A DNA stretch of 64,000 bases from Syntrophaceticus sp050949745 (GTDB lineage: Bacteria; Bacillota; DSM-12270; Thermacetogeniales; Thermacetogeniaceae), in assembly GCA_050949745.1 (NCBI GenBank), contig JBMNGF010000005.1:35797-99796 (forward strand). Direction: 5' to 3'. Positions 33,901 to 41,125 of this stretch are shown piece after piece. The position numbers and the translations under genes are program-made. The stretch's first letter is position 1. Each line of letters opens with the position of its first letter. The notes below the pieces were generated by a model. That model was not told where the DNA came from, ran no database searches, and saw only the letters and a program-made list of their open reading frames with translations.

Positions 33901-35883
33901 ATGGATATCCAGGGGTGGATGTTGGCAGTAGCAATACTGTTACCACTGGTTGCAGCAGTCCTCGTCTTTCTAGTTCGCGAATATAGATTGCGCGGATTAA
34001 TTGTGATCGTGACTGCAGTGGCTTTAATTGTCAACTCCATTTACTTCTTGAAGTTAGGTTTGCCTACTGAGTTCACACCTGAGAACCCAATGTGGGGAAC
34101 GATTATTACCGTTCTTGATTATGCGATACTGCTCTTTTACATCTACGCAGGTCTATCTCTCAGAAATTGGCTAGTGCTTATTTTTGCCTTGACGCAAATC
34201 ATTCCGCTGGCTTGGTGGGAGTTCAGTGCTGGAGCTAGCCATGCACTGGAAACGATTACACCGGCTTTCATGATCGATCATCTATCTGTGGTGATGATCC
34301 TAATTATATCGATCATAGGTTCACTTATTTGTGTCTACGCTATTCGTTATATGAAGGATCACGAGGATCATAAAAAACTGGATAAGTCGCGGCAGTCCCG
34401 CTTCCTCTTCTGGTTAGTAATGTTCCTCGGCGCAATGAACGGCTTGGTATTGGCTGACAACTTGATGTGGCTCTACTTCTTCTGGGAAGTTACCACACTG
34501 GCCTGCTTCCAGTTGATTGCTCATGATCTGACAAAGGAAGCCATCAACAATGGTGCCCGCGCTCTGTGGATGAACTCCATCGGTGGTACCGCAATGGTAG
34601 CAGGAATGATTTATATATTCTTTAATAATGGTCAGACTGTTGAATATCTTACACTCAGTTCCATTATTCAATCAGGCGGCACCGAGGCCTTTCTCTTGCT
34701 GCCAGTTGCATTGATGTGTTTCACAGGTATGATCAAGGCTGCTCAAATGCCCTTCCAAAACTGGCTATTGGGAGCAATGGTTGCACCGACACCGGTTTCA
34801 GCCCTACTGCACTCCAGTACCATGGTGAAGGCTGGGGTCTATCTTGTCCTCAGGCTTGCTCCTGCGTTTAACCCGGTTCTGGGAACGATAGTTGCTATCT
34901 GTGGAGCATTTACTTTCTTTGCTGCTTCTGTGTTGGCTATCAGCCAGACCACAGGAAAACGTGTGCTGGCCTATTCCACCATTGCTAACCTTGGCCTGAT
35001 CATTGCTTGTGCCGGTATCAATACAGAGCTTTCTATCGCAGCTGGGATTCTGTTGATCATCTTCCATGCTGTCTCTAAGGGTCTCCTCTTTATGTGTGCC
35101 GGTACCATCGAGCACCAGATCTGGAGCCGCGAGATCGAGGATATGGAAGGTCTGGCAGAGAAAGCTCCGCTCACAACATTTATTACTATATCTGGTATGC
35201 TTTCTATGTTCCTGCCGCCTTTCGGTATGCTTCTCGGTAAATGGGTAGCGCTGGAGGCTGCTTATTCTGTTCTGCCTGCTGCTGTGCTTTTTGTCCTGGC
35301 TAGTGCAGTCACGATGGTTTTCTGGGCAAAATGGCTTGGCCGTCTCTTACAGGTTACGCCTCGGATAGGCAGAAAAATTGAAAAGCTGTCACTCAGCTAT
35401 TCTGTACCCTTATGGTCACTGTTTGTCGGTATTTTTGCCTTTGGTATAGGTGTCGCACCTATGTATGATAAATTTGTCAGAGCTGCGGTGAATAATGTTG
35501 TTGCTGTAGAGAATGCCCTTGTAGAAGGCTGGAATATTGTACTGCCTGGTGCGGCTACAGCATTTTCGGCTGAAAAAGGGATACAGCTTCTTGGTTCATT
35601 CCCTGTATGGCCGTTGTTTATCGTTTTTGCAATAGCCATTGTCCTGCCCTTGCTCTTTGTTACGCTGAAACCACAGGATCTCCGTCCTATTTATATGTGT
35701 GGTGAGCAGGTAGGGGATGTGGATACTGACGAGTGGTATAGTGCTGCGGATAAAAAGGCCAAACTGCAGTTGGGCGGTTACTACTATAAGGGTGCCGTTG
35801 GTGAAGAGGCACTTAATCCATGGGTTTACACCATAGCTATCGCCCTACTCGTCGTAATGTTTGCAGTGGGGGTGATCTTATGA
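33901..35883 (+). CDS. echA: Ech hydrogenase subunit A (NuoL-like proton/ion pump)
   Basis: The 660-residue membrane protein resembles the antiporter-like subunits of complex I. It has about 16 hydrophobic spans and the family core GMIKAAQMPFQNWLLGAM with PTPVSALLHSSTMVKAG, including the conserved lysine and histidine of the ion channel. In Ech it couples electron flow from ferredoxin to protons with ion pumping. ATG 33901 follows AAGGGGGGAAAGTAT. It overlaps echB by 4 bases (ATGA). Confidence 0.92.
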   Translation: MDIQGWMLAVAILLPLVAAVLVFLVREYRLRGLIVIVTAVALIVNSIYFLKLGLPTEFTPENPMWGTIITVLDYAILLFYIYAGLSLRNWLVLIFALTQIIPLAWWEFSAGASHALETITPAFMIDHLSVVMILIISIIGSLICVYAIRYMKDHEDHKKLDKSRQSRFLFWLVMFLGAMNGLVLADNLMWLYFFWEVTTLACFQLIAHDLTKEAINNGARALWMNSIGGTAMVAGMIYIFFNNGQTVEYLTLSSIIQSGGTEAFLLLPVALMCFTGMIKAAQMPFQNWLLGAMVAPTPVSALLHSSTMVKAGVYLVLRLAPAFNPVLGTIVAICGAFTFFAASVLAISQTTGKRVLAYSTIANLGLIIACAGINTELSIAAGILLIIFHAVSKGLLFMCAGTIEHQIWSREIEDMEGLAEKAPLTTFITISGMLSMFLPPFGMLLGKWVALEAAYSVLPAAVLFVLASAVTMVFWAKWLGRLLQVTPRIGRKIEKLSLSYSVPLWSLFVGIFAFGIGVAPMYDKFVRAAVNNVVAVENALVEGWNIVLPGAATAFSAEKGIQLLGSFPVWPLFIVFAIAIVLPLLFVTLKPQDLRPIYMCGEQVGDVDTDEWYSAADKKAKLQLGGYYYKGAVGEEALNPWVYTIAIALLVVMFAVGVIL

Positions 35884-36740
35884 ACCAGGTTTTGATAGCG
35901 ATCATTGCGGTTATTGTAGCGCCATTTATTGGAGGGCTTCTGGCTGGTATCGATCGTAAAGTGACCGCCAGACTGCAGGGACGCTATGGTCCCCCGCTTT
36001 TGCAGCCGTTCTATGATTTTTTCAAACTGCTGGGTAAAGCTAAGATAGCCACCAGTAAAATACAGTATGTGTGGATCATCAGTTATCTGTTCTTCATGAT
36101 CACATGCCTTGTTTTCCTGGTGCTGCAGCAGGACATTCTGCTTCTGGTGTTTTTGCTTGGCTTTGCGGGAATCAGCTTTGTGTTGGCTGGTTTCAGCACC
36201 AAGTCGCCGTACAGCCACTTTGGAGCTAACCGTGAGCTTATGCAGATTCTGTCCTATGAACCGATTCTCCTTTTATTTGCACTTGGAGTCTATGCACAGA
36301 ATGGCAGCTTCATGATCAGCGACATCATGGCTAACAATACACCATTGCTGGTAGGATTGTGGCCGATCTTTATAGCTCTGCTGTTGGTACTGACGATCAA
36401 GATGCGGAAGTCACCTTTTGATATTGCAACATCACATCATGGCCACCAGGAATTAGTCAAGGGTATCATGACTGAGATCTCGGGACCCTACTACGCTTTG
36501 GTTACTTTGACTGAGTGGTTTGAATTGGTGCTGCTGCTGGGTCTTGTTGCTCTCTTCTGGGCGAATCCGCTCTGGATAGGAATTCTGATCGCTTTAGCAG
36601 CCTTCATCATAGAGCTGTTTATCGATAATATTAATGCTCGTATGACAGGCGGTTGGATGGTCAGGTTCTCCTGGGCGATTGCCCTTGTATTCTGTGTACT
36701 GAATATCTTTTATATTTATTTCATTAAGGGGGTGTTGTAG
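35880..36740 (+). CDS. echB: Ech hydrogenase subunit B (NuoH-like)
   Basis: A NuoH-like membrane anchor of 286 residues with about eight spans. The cytosolic loops GIDRKVTARLQGRYGPP and the segment HGHQELVKGIMTEISGPYYAL match group 4 hydrogenases. It connects the hydrogenase module to the pump. ATG 35880 overlaps the echA stop. Confidence 0.92.
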   Translation: MNQVLIAIIAVIVAPFIGGLLAGIDRKVTARLQGRYGPPLLQPFYDFFKLLGKAKIATSKIQYVWIISYLFFMITCLVFLVLQQDILLLVFLLGFAGISFVLAGFSTKSPYSHFGANRELMQILSYEPILLLFALGVYAQNGSFMISDIMANNTPLLVGLWPIFIALLLVLTIKMRKSPFDIATSHHGHQELVKGIMTEISGPYYALVTLTEWFELVLLLGLVALFWANPLWIGILIALAAFIIELFIDNINARMTGGWMVRFSWAIALVFCVLNIFYIYFIKGVL

Positions 36741-37178
36741 ATGGGAATTATTCAAACTTCTCAAGTAAAGTCTCCTTGGATCCTGCATTTTTGTAACAGT
36801 TCTTGTAATGGTTGCGATATCGAGGTATTAGCCAGTTTAACCCCCCTTTATGATGTTGAACGTTTCGGAGTGGTCAATATGGGAAACCCGAAACATGCAG
36901 ATGTTTTGGTGGTTACAGGTCCTGTTAACTACCGGACAGCCAGGGTGCTGAAAAACTTGTATGATCAGATTCCCGACCCCAAAATGGTAATTGCTGTCGG
37001 TGCTTGTGCTGCAACAGGTGGCGTCTTCCATAATTGTTACAACATCTTGGGTGGTGTCGATAAGGTAGTGCCTGTGGATGTCTATGTTCCAGGTTGTGCG
37101 GCACGTCCGGAGGCGATAATCGATGGTGTGGTGCTTGCCCTTGATAAATTAAAGAAAGCTCTGGGGGTAGCAAAATGA
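36741..37178 (+). CDS. echC: Ech hydrogenase small subunit C (NuoB-like)
   Basis: Carries the proximal [4Fe-4S] cluster next to the nickel site. Cysteines are in CNSSCNGCD (C18, C22, C25), GACAATGG and VPGCAARPE. 145 residues. The start is next to the echB stop with GGGGGTG ahead, and it overlaps echD by 4 bases. Confidence 0.95.
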   Translation: MGIIQTSQVKSPWILHFCNSSCNGCDIEVLASLTPLYDVERFGVVNMGNPKHADVLVVTGPVNYRTARVLKNLYDQIPDPKMVIAVGACAATGGVFHNCYNILGGVDKVVPVDVYVPGCAARPEAIIDGVVLALDKLKKALGVAK

Positions 37179-37552
37179 TAGAGAATCTGAAAGAAATCAC
37201 AAAAGACACGTTGTTGTCGGAGGCACAGAAGTATGCTGACGCTAAGGCACGGTTTGTCACAAGTGTTTGCAGTGACCTGGGTGATAGCTTGGAGGTTACC
37301 TATTACTTCAACTACAGCCCCGGAGTGGAAATGACCGCCTTGCGTATGGTCGTCGGCAAGGATGAAGAGGTACCAAGTATCAGCGGGATCTATCTTTGCG
37401 CTTCACTTGCTGAGAATGAAATGTTTGAACAGTATGGGCTTCAGGTAAAGGATATGGCTATTGATTTCGGTGGCTTAATGCTGCTGGGCAAGGACAGTCC
37501 TGTTCGGCCCATGGTTAAAGATAAGGCCGCTGGCGGGAAGGGGGGCGAGTAA
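37175..37552 (+). CDS. echD: Ech hydrogenase subunit D (NuoC-like)
   Basis: A 125-residue soluble subunit like the 30-kDa subunit of complex I (YLCASLAENEMFEQYGLQVKD). It has no cofactor motif and helps assemble the hydrogenase module. It sits between echC and echE as in Ech operons of Methanosarcina and Thermoanaerobacter. Confidence 0.88.
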   Translation: MIENLKEITKDTLLSEAQKYADAKARFVTSVCSDLGDSLEVTYYFNYSPGVEMTALRMVVGKDEEVPSISGIYLCASLAENEMFEQYGLQVKDMAIDFGGLMLLGKDSPVRPMVKDKAAGGKGGE

Positions 37553-38635
37553 ATGGCACAGCGTACAGTTGCACCATTTGGGCCACAACACCCGGTACTT
37601 CCGGAGCCGATCCAGCTGCAAATAACCTATGAAGATGAAAAGGTTGTAGATGTTGCACCGGCTCTCGGTTACGGTCACCGTGGTATTGAAAAGGCCTGCG
37701 AAATAAATGAATATCCGAAAAATATTCACTTGATCGAGCGGATCTGTGGTATTTGCAGCTGCATTCATGGGATCAGTTACTGTGAAACAGTAGAAAGGCT
37801 CTGGCCCATGGAAGTTCCGCCTCGTGCCAAATACTTGCGTGTCATCTATTCAGAGTTGAGCAGAACCCATAGCCATCTGTTATGGCTTGGTCTGCTCTGT
37901 GATGCTCTTGGCTTTGAAAGCATGTTCATGCAGTTCTGGCGGATCCGTGAAAGAGTGCTGGACCTACTGGAAATGACCTCAGGTACCAGGGTTACACATT
38001 CGGTATCTGTGGTTGGTGGTGTGCGCCGGGATATTGATGATGAGCAAGAGAAGATAATTATTAAGGAAATACAGGAGGCACGAAAAGAAGCGGAAGCCTT
38101 AATAAATGTGCTAGCAACTGATCCAACTGTCAAAGCGCGTACCGTTGGCAAGGGCGTTCTGACCAAGGAGCAGGCAATCCTCCTGGGCACTAATGGCCCT
38201 CACCTTAGAGCTTCAGGGGTAAAAGAGGATTGCAGGATGTTAGGGATGCAGGTCTATGATGAGCTAGGATTTGAGCCTATTGTGGAAACAGCCGGTGATA
38301 GTTATGCTAGGGCACTGGTCAGGGCTAGAGAAACCCTGCAGGCAATAGATTTGATACTAGAGGCTTTCAGCAAGATGCCCAAGGGGGAAATCTTTGAACG
38401 CCCCAAAGGACGTCCACCGGCCAATGAAGTATCTTACAGGGCTGAGCAGTGTCGAGGTGAGTGCTTCTACTATGCCAAAGGAAACGGTACCCAGTACCTG
38501 GATCGTTTCCGTGTGCGGACACCGACCTTTTCCAACATTCCGTCCCTACTTGTGATGCTGCCAGGAAGTGAACTTGCTGATGTGCCGATTATTGTTCTGT
38601 CAATTGATCCCTGCATCAGCTGCACTGAAAGGTAG
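37553..38635 (+). CDS. echE: Ech hydrogenase [NiFe] large subunit E (NuoD-like)
   Basis: The catalytic subunit. All four nickel-binding cysteines are present: RICGICSCIH near the N-terminus (C65, C68) and DPCISCTER at the extreme C-terminus (C354, C357), which separates it from complex I NuoD. The protein stops at that motif without the cleavable tail of many other [NiFe] hydrogenases, as reported for Ech-type enzymes. No maturation (hyp) genes are in the window. Confidence 0.96.
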   Translation: MAQRTVAPFGPQHPVLPEPIQLQITYEDEKVVDVAPALGYGHRGIEKACEINEYPKNIHLIERICGICSCIHGISYCETVERLWPMEVPPRAKYLRVIYSELSRTHSHLLWLGLLCDALGFESMFMQFWRIRERVLDLLEMTSGTRVTHSVSVVGGVRRDIDDEQEKIIIKEIQEARKEAEALINVLATDPTVKARTVGKGVLTKEQAILLGTNGPHLRASGVKEDCRMLGMQVYDELGFEPIVETAGDSYARALVRARETLQAIDLILEAFSKMPKGEIFERPKGRPPANEVSYRAEQCRGECFYYAKGNGTQYLDRFRVRTPTFSNIPSLLVMLPGSELADVPIIVLSIDPCISCTER

Positions 38636-38664
38636 CTCTGGAATATAAAAGGAGGTGGAGCACA

Positions 38665-39021
38665 ATGCCAGTTATGCTGCCAACTGTTCTGCGTAACCTG
38701 TTTGGGGGCCCTGCCACTAGGATGTATCCTGTTGAGGTACGGGAGCCTTTTGCAGGGGCGCGTGGACATATAGAGTTTAATGACGATAATTGCATTTTGT
38801 GTGGTAGTTGTGCCAGAAATTGCCCGGCCGCTGCTATAGAGATAGATAAAGAAAAGAATCAACTTGTCTTTTATCCAGCACGCTGCATTATCTGTTATGT
38901 CTGTGCTGAAGTTTGTAAAAAGGATGCCATTGTGCGGGTTGATAAGTGGCGTGCACCTTATTACACCAAACCTGTGGAAGTGCATGTTGCCAAGGCAAAA
39001 AAACGTAAAAAGAAAGAGTAA
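38665..39021 (+). CDS. echF: Ech hydrogenase ferredoxin subunit F
   Basis: A 118-residue protein with two [4Fe-4S] sites: C43, C46, C49, C53 and C74, C77, C80, C84. It passes electrons between soluble ferredoxin and the small subunit. ATG 38665 follows AGGAGGTGG. It ends in a lysine-rich tail. A terminator follows, closing the six-gene operon. Confidence 0.95.
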   Translation: MPVMLPTVLRNLFGGPATRMYPVEVREPFAGARGHIEFNDDNCILCGSCARNCPAAAIEIDKEKNQLVFYPARCIICYVCAEVCKKDAIVRVDKWRAPYYTKPVEVHVAKAKKRKKKE

Positions 39022-39042
39022 TTATTGAGTATCGGTTTCATT

Positions 39043-39070
39043 AGTCCCTGCCGTATCGGTGGGGACTTTT
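39043..39070 (+). terminator. Terminator of the ech operon
   Basis: AGTCCC with GGGACT and CCG with CGG form the stem, followed by TTTT, about 20 bases after the echF stop. Confidence 0.85.
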
Positions 39071-39095
39071 GTTATTGATGTGTAAGAACTCATTC

Positions 39096-39124
39096 TTGTC
39101 CAGTTTATAAATTGAAGCTATAAT
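39096..39124 (+). promoter_or_regulatory. Sigma-A promoter of tatA
   Basis: TTGTCC and TATAAT are 17 bases apart, ending 17 bases before the tatA start codon; the untranslated leader would be only about 10 bases. Confidence 0.7.
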
Positions 39125-39141
39125 AATGCTGAGGTGATACA

Positions 39142-39591
39142 ATGTTCGGATTCTTAAATATAGGTCCCTGGGAACTACTATTAATCTTAGTAATTATGCT
39201 TATAGTTTTTGGTCCGGGAAAATTGCCGGAAGTGGCTCGAACTTTAGGAAAAGCAATACGGGAATTTCGTAAGGCATCCTCAAGTGTACAGCGAGTTTGG
39301 GATGAAGTGACGAAAGAAGAGCCAGTAAAATCCACGCAAAACAATAAAAATGATAAAGGAACCCGGCCAAGGGAGAATACCTCATCTGATCAAACAAGTG
39401 AAAGGGAGAAAAGTAGTGATCAGCATGAAGACCAGGTAGAAGACCAAGAAACAACAGAGGAGAAAGCAGAGGAGACAACAGAGGAGACAACAGAATCTCA
39501 AGGAGAAGCGGTACAGGACGAAACTGAAAAAGGTTCTGAGCAAAACGAAGAGCAGGCGGGAAGTCAAGAAATATCGGATGGAGAACGATAA
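39142..39591 (+). CDS. tatA: Twin-arginine translocase subunit TatA/TatE family
   Basis: The N-terminal span (residues 8-22) with the FGPGKLPEVARTLGKAIREF hinge and amphipathic helix is typical of TatA. The remaining 85 residues are a hydrophilic tail rich in E, T, Q and S, longer than usual. No tatC is in the window. GTG or earlier starts are not needed; ATG 39142 follows GAGGTG. Confidence 0.92.
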   Translation: MFGFLNIGPWELLLILVIMLIVFGPGKLPEVARTLGKAIREFRKASSSVQRVWDEVTKEEPVKSTQNNKNDKGTRPRENTSSDQTSEREKSSDQHEDQVEDQETTEEKAEETTEETTESQGEAVQDETEKGSEQNEEQAGSQEISDGER

Positions 39592-39605
39592 CGCCGCCAA
39601 AAAAA

Positions 39606-39618
39606 GGTGCCTGGCACC
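39606..39618 (+). repeat. Isolated 13-base end of the palindromic repeat
   Basis: GGTGCCTGGCACC alone, 13 bases before a complete repeat unit that starts with the same sequence; apparently a partial copy. Confidence 0.6.
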
Positions 39619-39631
39619 ATGAGTGAAAAAA

Positions 39632-39693
39632 GGTGCCTGGCACCATAAGAAACAGAATAACTAATGATAACAAATCAAATGGTGCCAGGCACC
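39632..39693 (+). repeat. 62-bp palindrome-ended repeat, copy 4 (diverged)
   Basis: The same ends GGTGCCTGGCACC and GGTGCCAGGCACC, with more differences in the centre (CATAAGAAACAGAATAACTAATG) than the other copies. Its right end merges with the tandem array at 39685. Confidence 0.8.
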
Positions 39694-39771
39694 TTGGCGA
39701 AACCAGGCACCTTGGCGAAACCAGGCACCTTGGCGAAACCAGGCACCTTGGCGAAACCAGGCACCTTGGCG
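39685..39771 (+). repeat. 18-bp tandem array built from the repeat end
   Basis: CCAGGCACCTTGGCGAAA is repeated with an exact 18-base period (starts 39685, 39703, 39721, 39739, 39757), nearly five units. The first nine bases equal the right end of the palindromic repeat, so the array seems to have grown from it. It lies between tatA and htrA, upstream of the htrA ribosome site. Confidence 0.9.
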
Positions 39772-39846
39772 TCGACGTTGGCAAAAAAGGTAGCGATGTC
39801 GAGGGGGCGCAGATTAAGCTGGAAACCTGTAAGGGGGGAATAAGTC

Positions 39847-40992
39847 TTGAGGTCAAAGAAAATTTTTATCGCAGTGGTATTGGGTGCTTTTCTGGCAGGG
39901 GTAGTCTTTACCGGGGGTATTTTATTTGCCTCAGGTAATAACTGGATTGGAAAGGTGGTTGGAAGTCAGAAGCCCGAATCTACATCTGAGTATAATTCAA
40001 CCAGTTTGCCTGGTGTGAATGAGGATACCATTGCTGAGATAATTGAAAAAATGGGGCCTGCTGTGGTCAAGATTGAAACATATGTGACTACAAGTCAGCC
40101 TTCAAATCCCTTTTTTGATGACCCATTTTTTAGAGAGTTTTTCGGACAGTATAATGGACCTGAACAACGAGTGCAGAGAGGCATGGGCTCTGGTTTCATA
40201 ATTTCTGCTGATGGATATATTTTGACCAATGAACATGTCATCGACGGTGCCCAGGAGATCCAGGTAAATGTAGTTGGGAAAAATAAAGCAATACCAGCAG
40301 AGGTTGTTGGCTCTGATCATGATCTTGATTTGGCCGTTCTGAAAATTGATGCAGGCAGTGACTTGCCTGTATTAGAACTGGGAAACTCCAGTGCCGTAGC
40401 TGTTGGGAACTGGGTTATCGCTATTGGCAATCCTTACGGTTTAGATCATACTGTAACAGTTGGAGTGATCAGTGCTAAAGGCCGCCCGGTCACTGTTGAT
40501 GACCGTAACTTCCGGGACCTGCTGCAGACAGATGCGTCTATTAACCCTGGTAACAGTGGCGGCCCCTTGCTAAATCTGCAGGGGGAAGTGATCGGAATTA
40601 ACACTGCAGTGAGTGCCCAAGCCCAGGGGATCGGTTTTGCTATCCCCAGTGATACTGTAAAGGATGTTTTGGATGAGCTGATTCAAGATGGCAAGGTAAA
40701 CAGGGGTTGGTTGGGTGTACAGATACAGGATGTCACACCCTCTATTGCTGAAACCTATGGATTAGCAGAGCCTGAGGGAGTTTTGGTCAGTGATGTATTA
40801 GATGGGCCAGCTGCAAAGGCTGGTCTTTTAAAGGGGGATATTATCACTGCAGTGGATGGGAAAAAAGTCAGTACTGCAGATGAACTACTTACAACTATCC
40901 AGAAGGCAGGTCCTGGGAAAAAGGTGAAACTGGATATTTGGCGTAATGAAGAAGCCAAAGAATATACTGTAAAATTAACAGAACGCCCTTAG
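39847..40992 (+). CDS. htrA: HtrA/DegP-family serine protease
   Basis: A membrane-anchored quality-control protease for misfolded exported proteins. It has an N-terminal span (residues 7-28), a trypsin-like domain with catalytic H130 (NEHVI), D161 (DLDLAV) and S237 (GNSGGP), and one PDZ domain (about 285-375). The TTG start at 39847 follows AAGGGGGGAATAAG. 381 residues, typical for Firmicute HtrA. Confidence 0.96.
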   Translation: MRSKKIFIAVVLGAFLAGVVFTGGILFASGNNWIGKVVGSQKPESTSEYNSTSLPGVNEDTIAEIIEKMGPAVVKIETYVTTSQPSNPFFDDPFFREFFGQYNGPEQRVQRGMGSGFIISADGYILTNEHVIDGAQEIQVNVVGKNKAIPAEVVGSDHDLDLAVLKIDAGSDLPVLELGNSSAVAVGNWVIAIGNPYGLDHTVTVGVISAKGRPVTVDDRNFRDLLQTDASINPGNSGGPLLNLQGEVIGINTAVSAQAQGIGFAIPSDTVKDVLDELIQDGKVNRGWLGVQIQDVTPSIAETYGLAEPEGVLVSDVLDGPAAKAGLLKGDIITAVDGKKVSTADELLTTIQKAGPGKKVKLDIWRNEEAKEYTVKLTERP

Positions 40993-41125
40993 ATTAGTGG
41001 TTGGTGGTCGGTCGTTAGTCGTTGGAAAAAGATGTTCGGGCGAAAAACTGTCCGAGACAGTCTGATCTTCAAGTTTCTGACTTCTGGCTTCCGACTTCTG
41101 CTTTTAATGGTGGAGGTGTATAGAG
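40993..41125. repeat. Low-complexity intergenic repeat
   Basis: Contains TTAGTGGTTGGT followed by GTCGTTGGAAAAAG, which recurs in altered form at 58327 (TTAGTGGTTGGTTGTTGGCCG), then clustered copies of GACTTCTG. No coding capacity; the comEC ribosome site GGTGGAGGTG is at the end. Confidence 0.55.

Noticed and set aside
33901..39021. Complex I (NADH dehydrogenase) assignment for the operon
   Set aside because: Subunit E keeps both nickel-binding cysteine pairs and the order is exactly EchABCDEF; NADH-oxidising subunits are absent.
39685..39771. CRISPR-like array
   Set aside because: Units are directly adjacent with an 18-base period and no spacers; no cas genes are nearby.
39200..39856. 218-residue minus-strand frame opposite tatA and the tandem array
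   Set aside because: Its repeats are the antisense of the 18-bp array and of the acidic tatA tail; low complexity, no ribosome site.
39633..39938. Plus-strand frame with repeated RHLGET
   Set aside because: It is a translation of the 18-bp array that happens to stay in frame because 18 is divisible by 3; it overlaps the htrA start.
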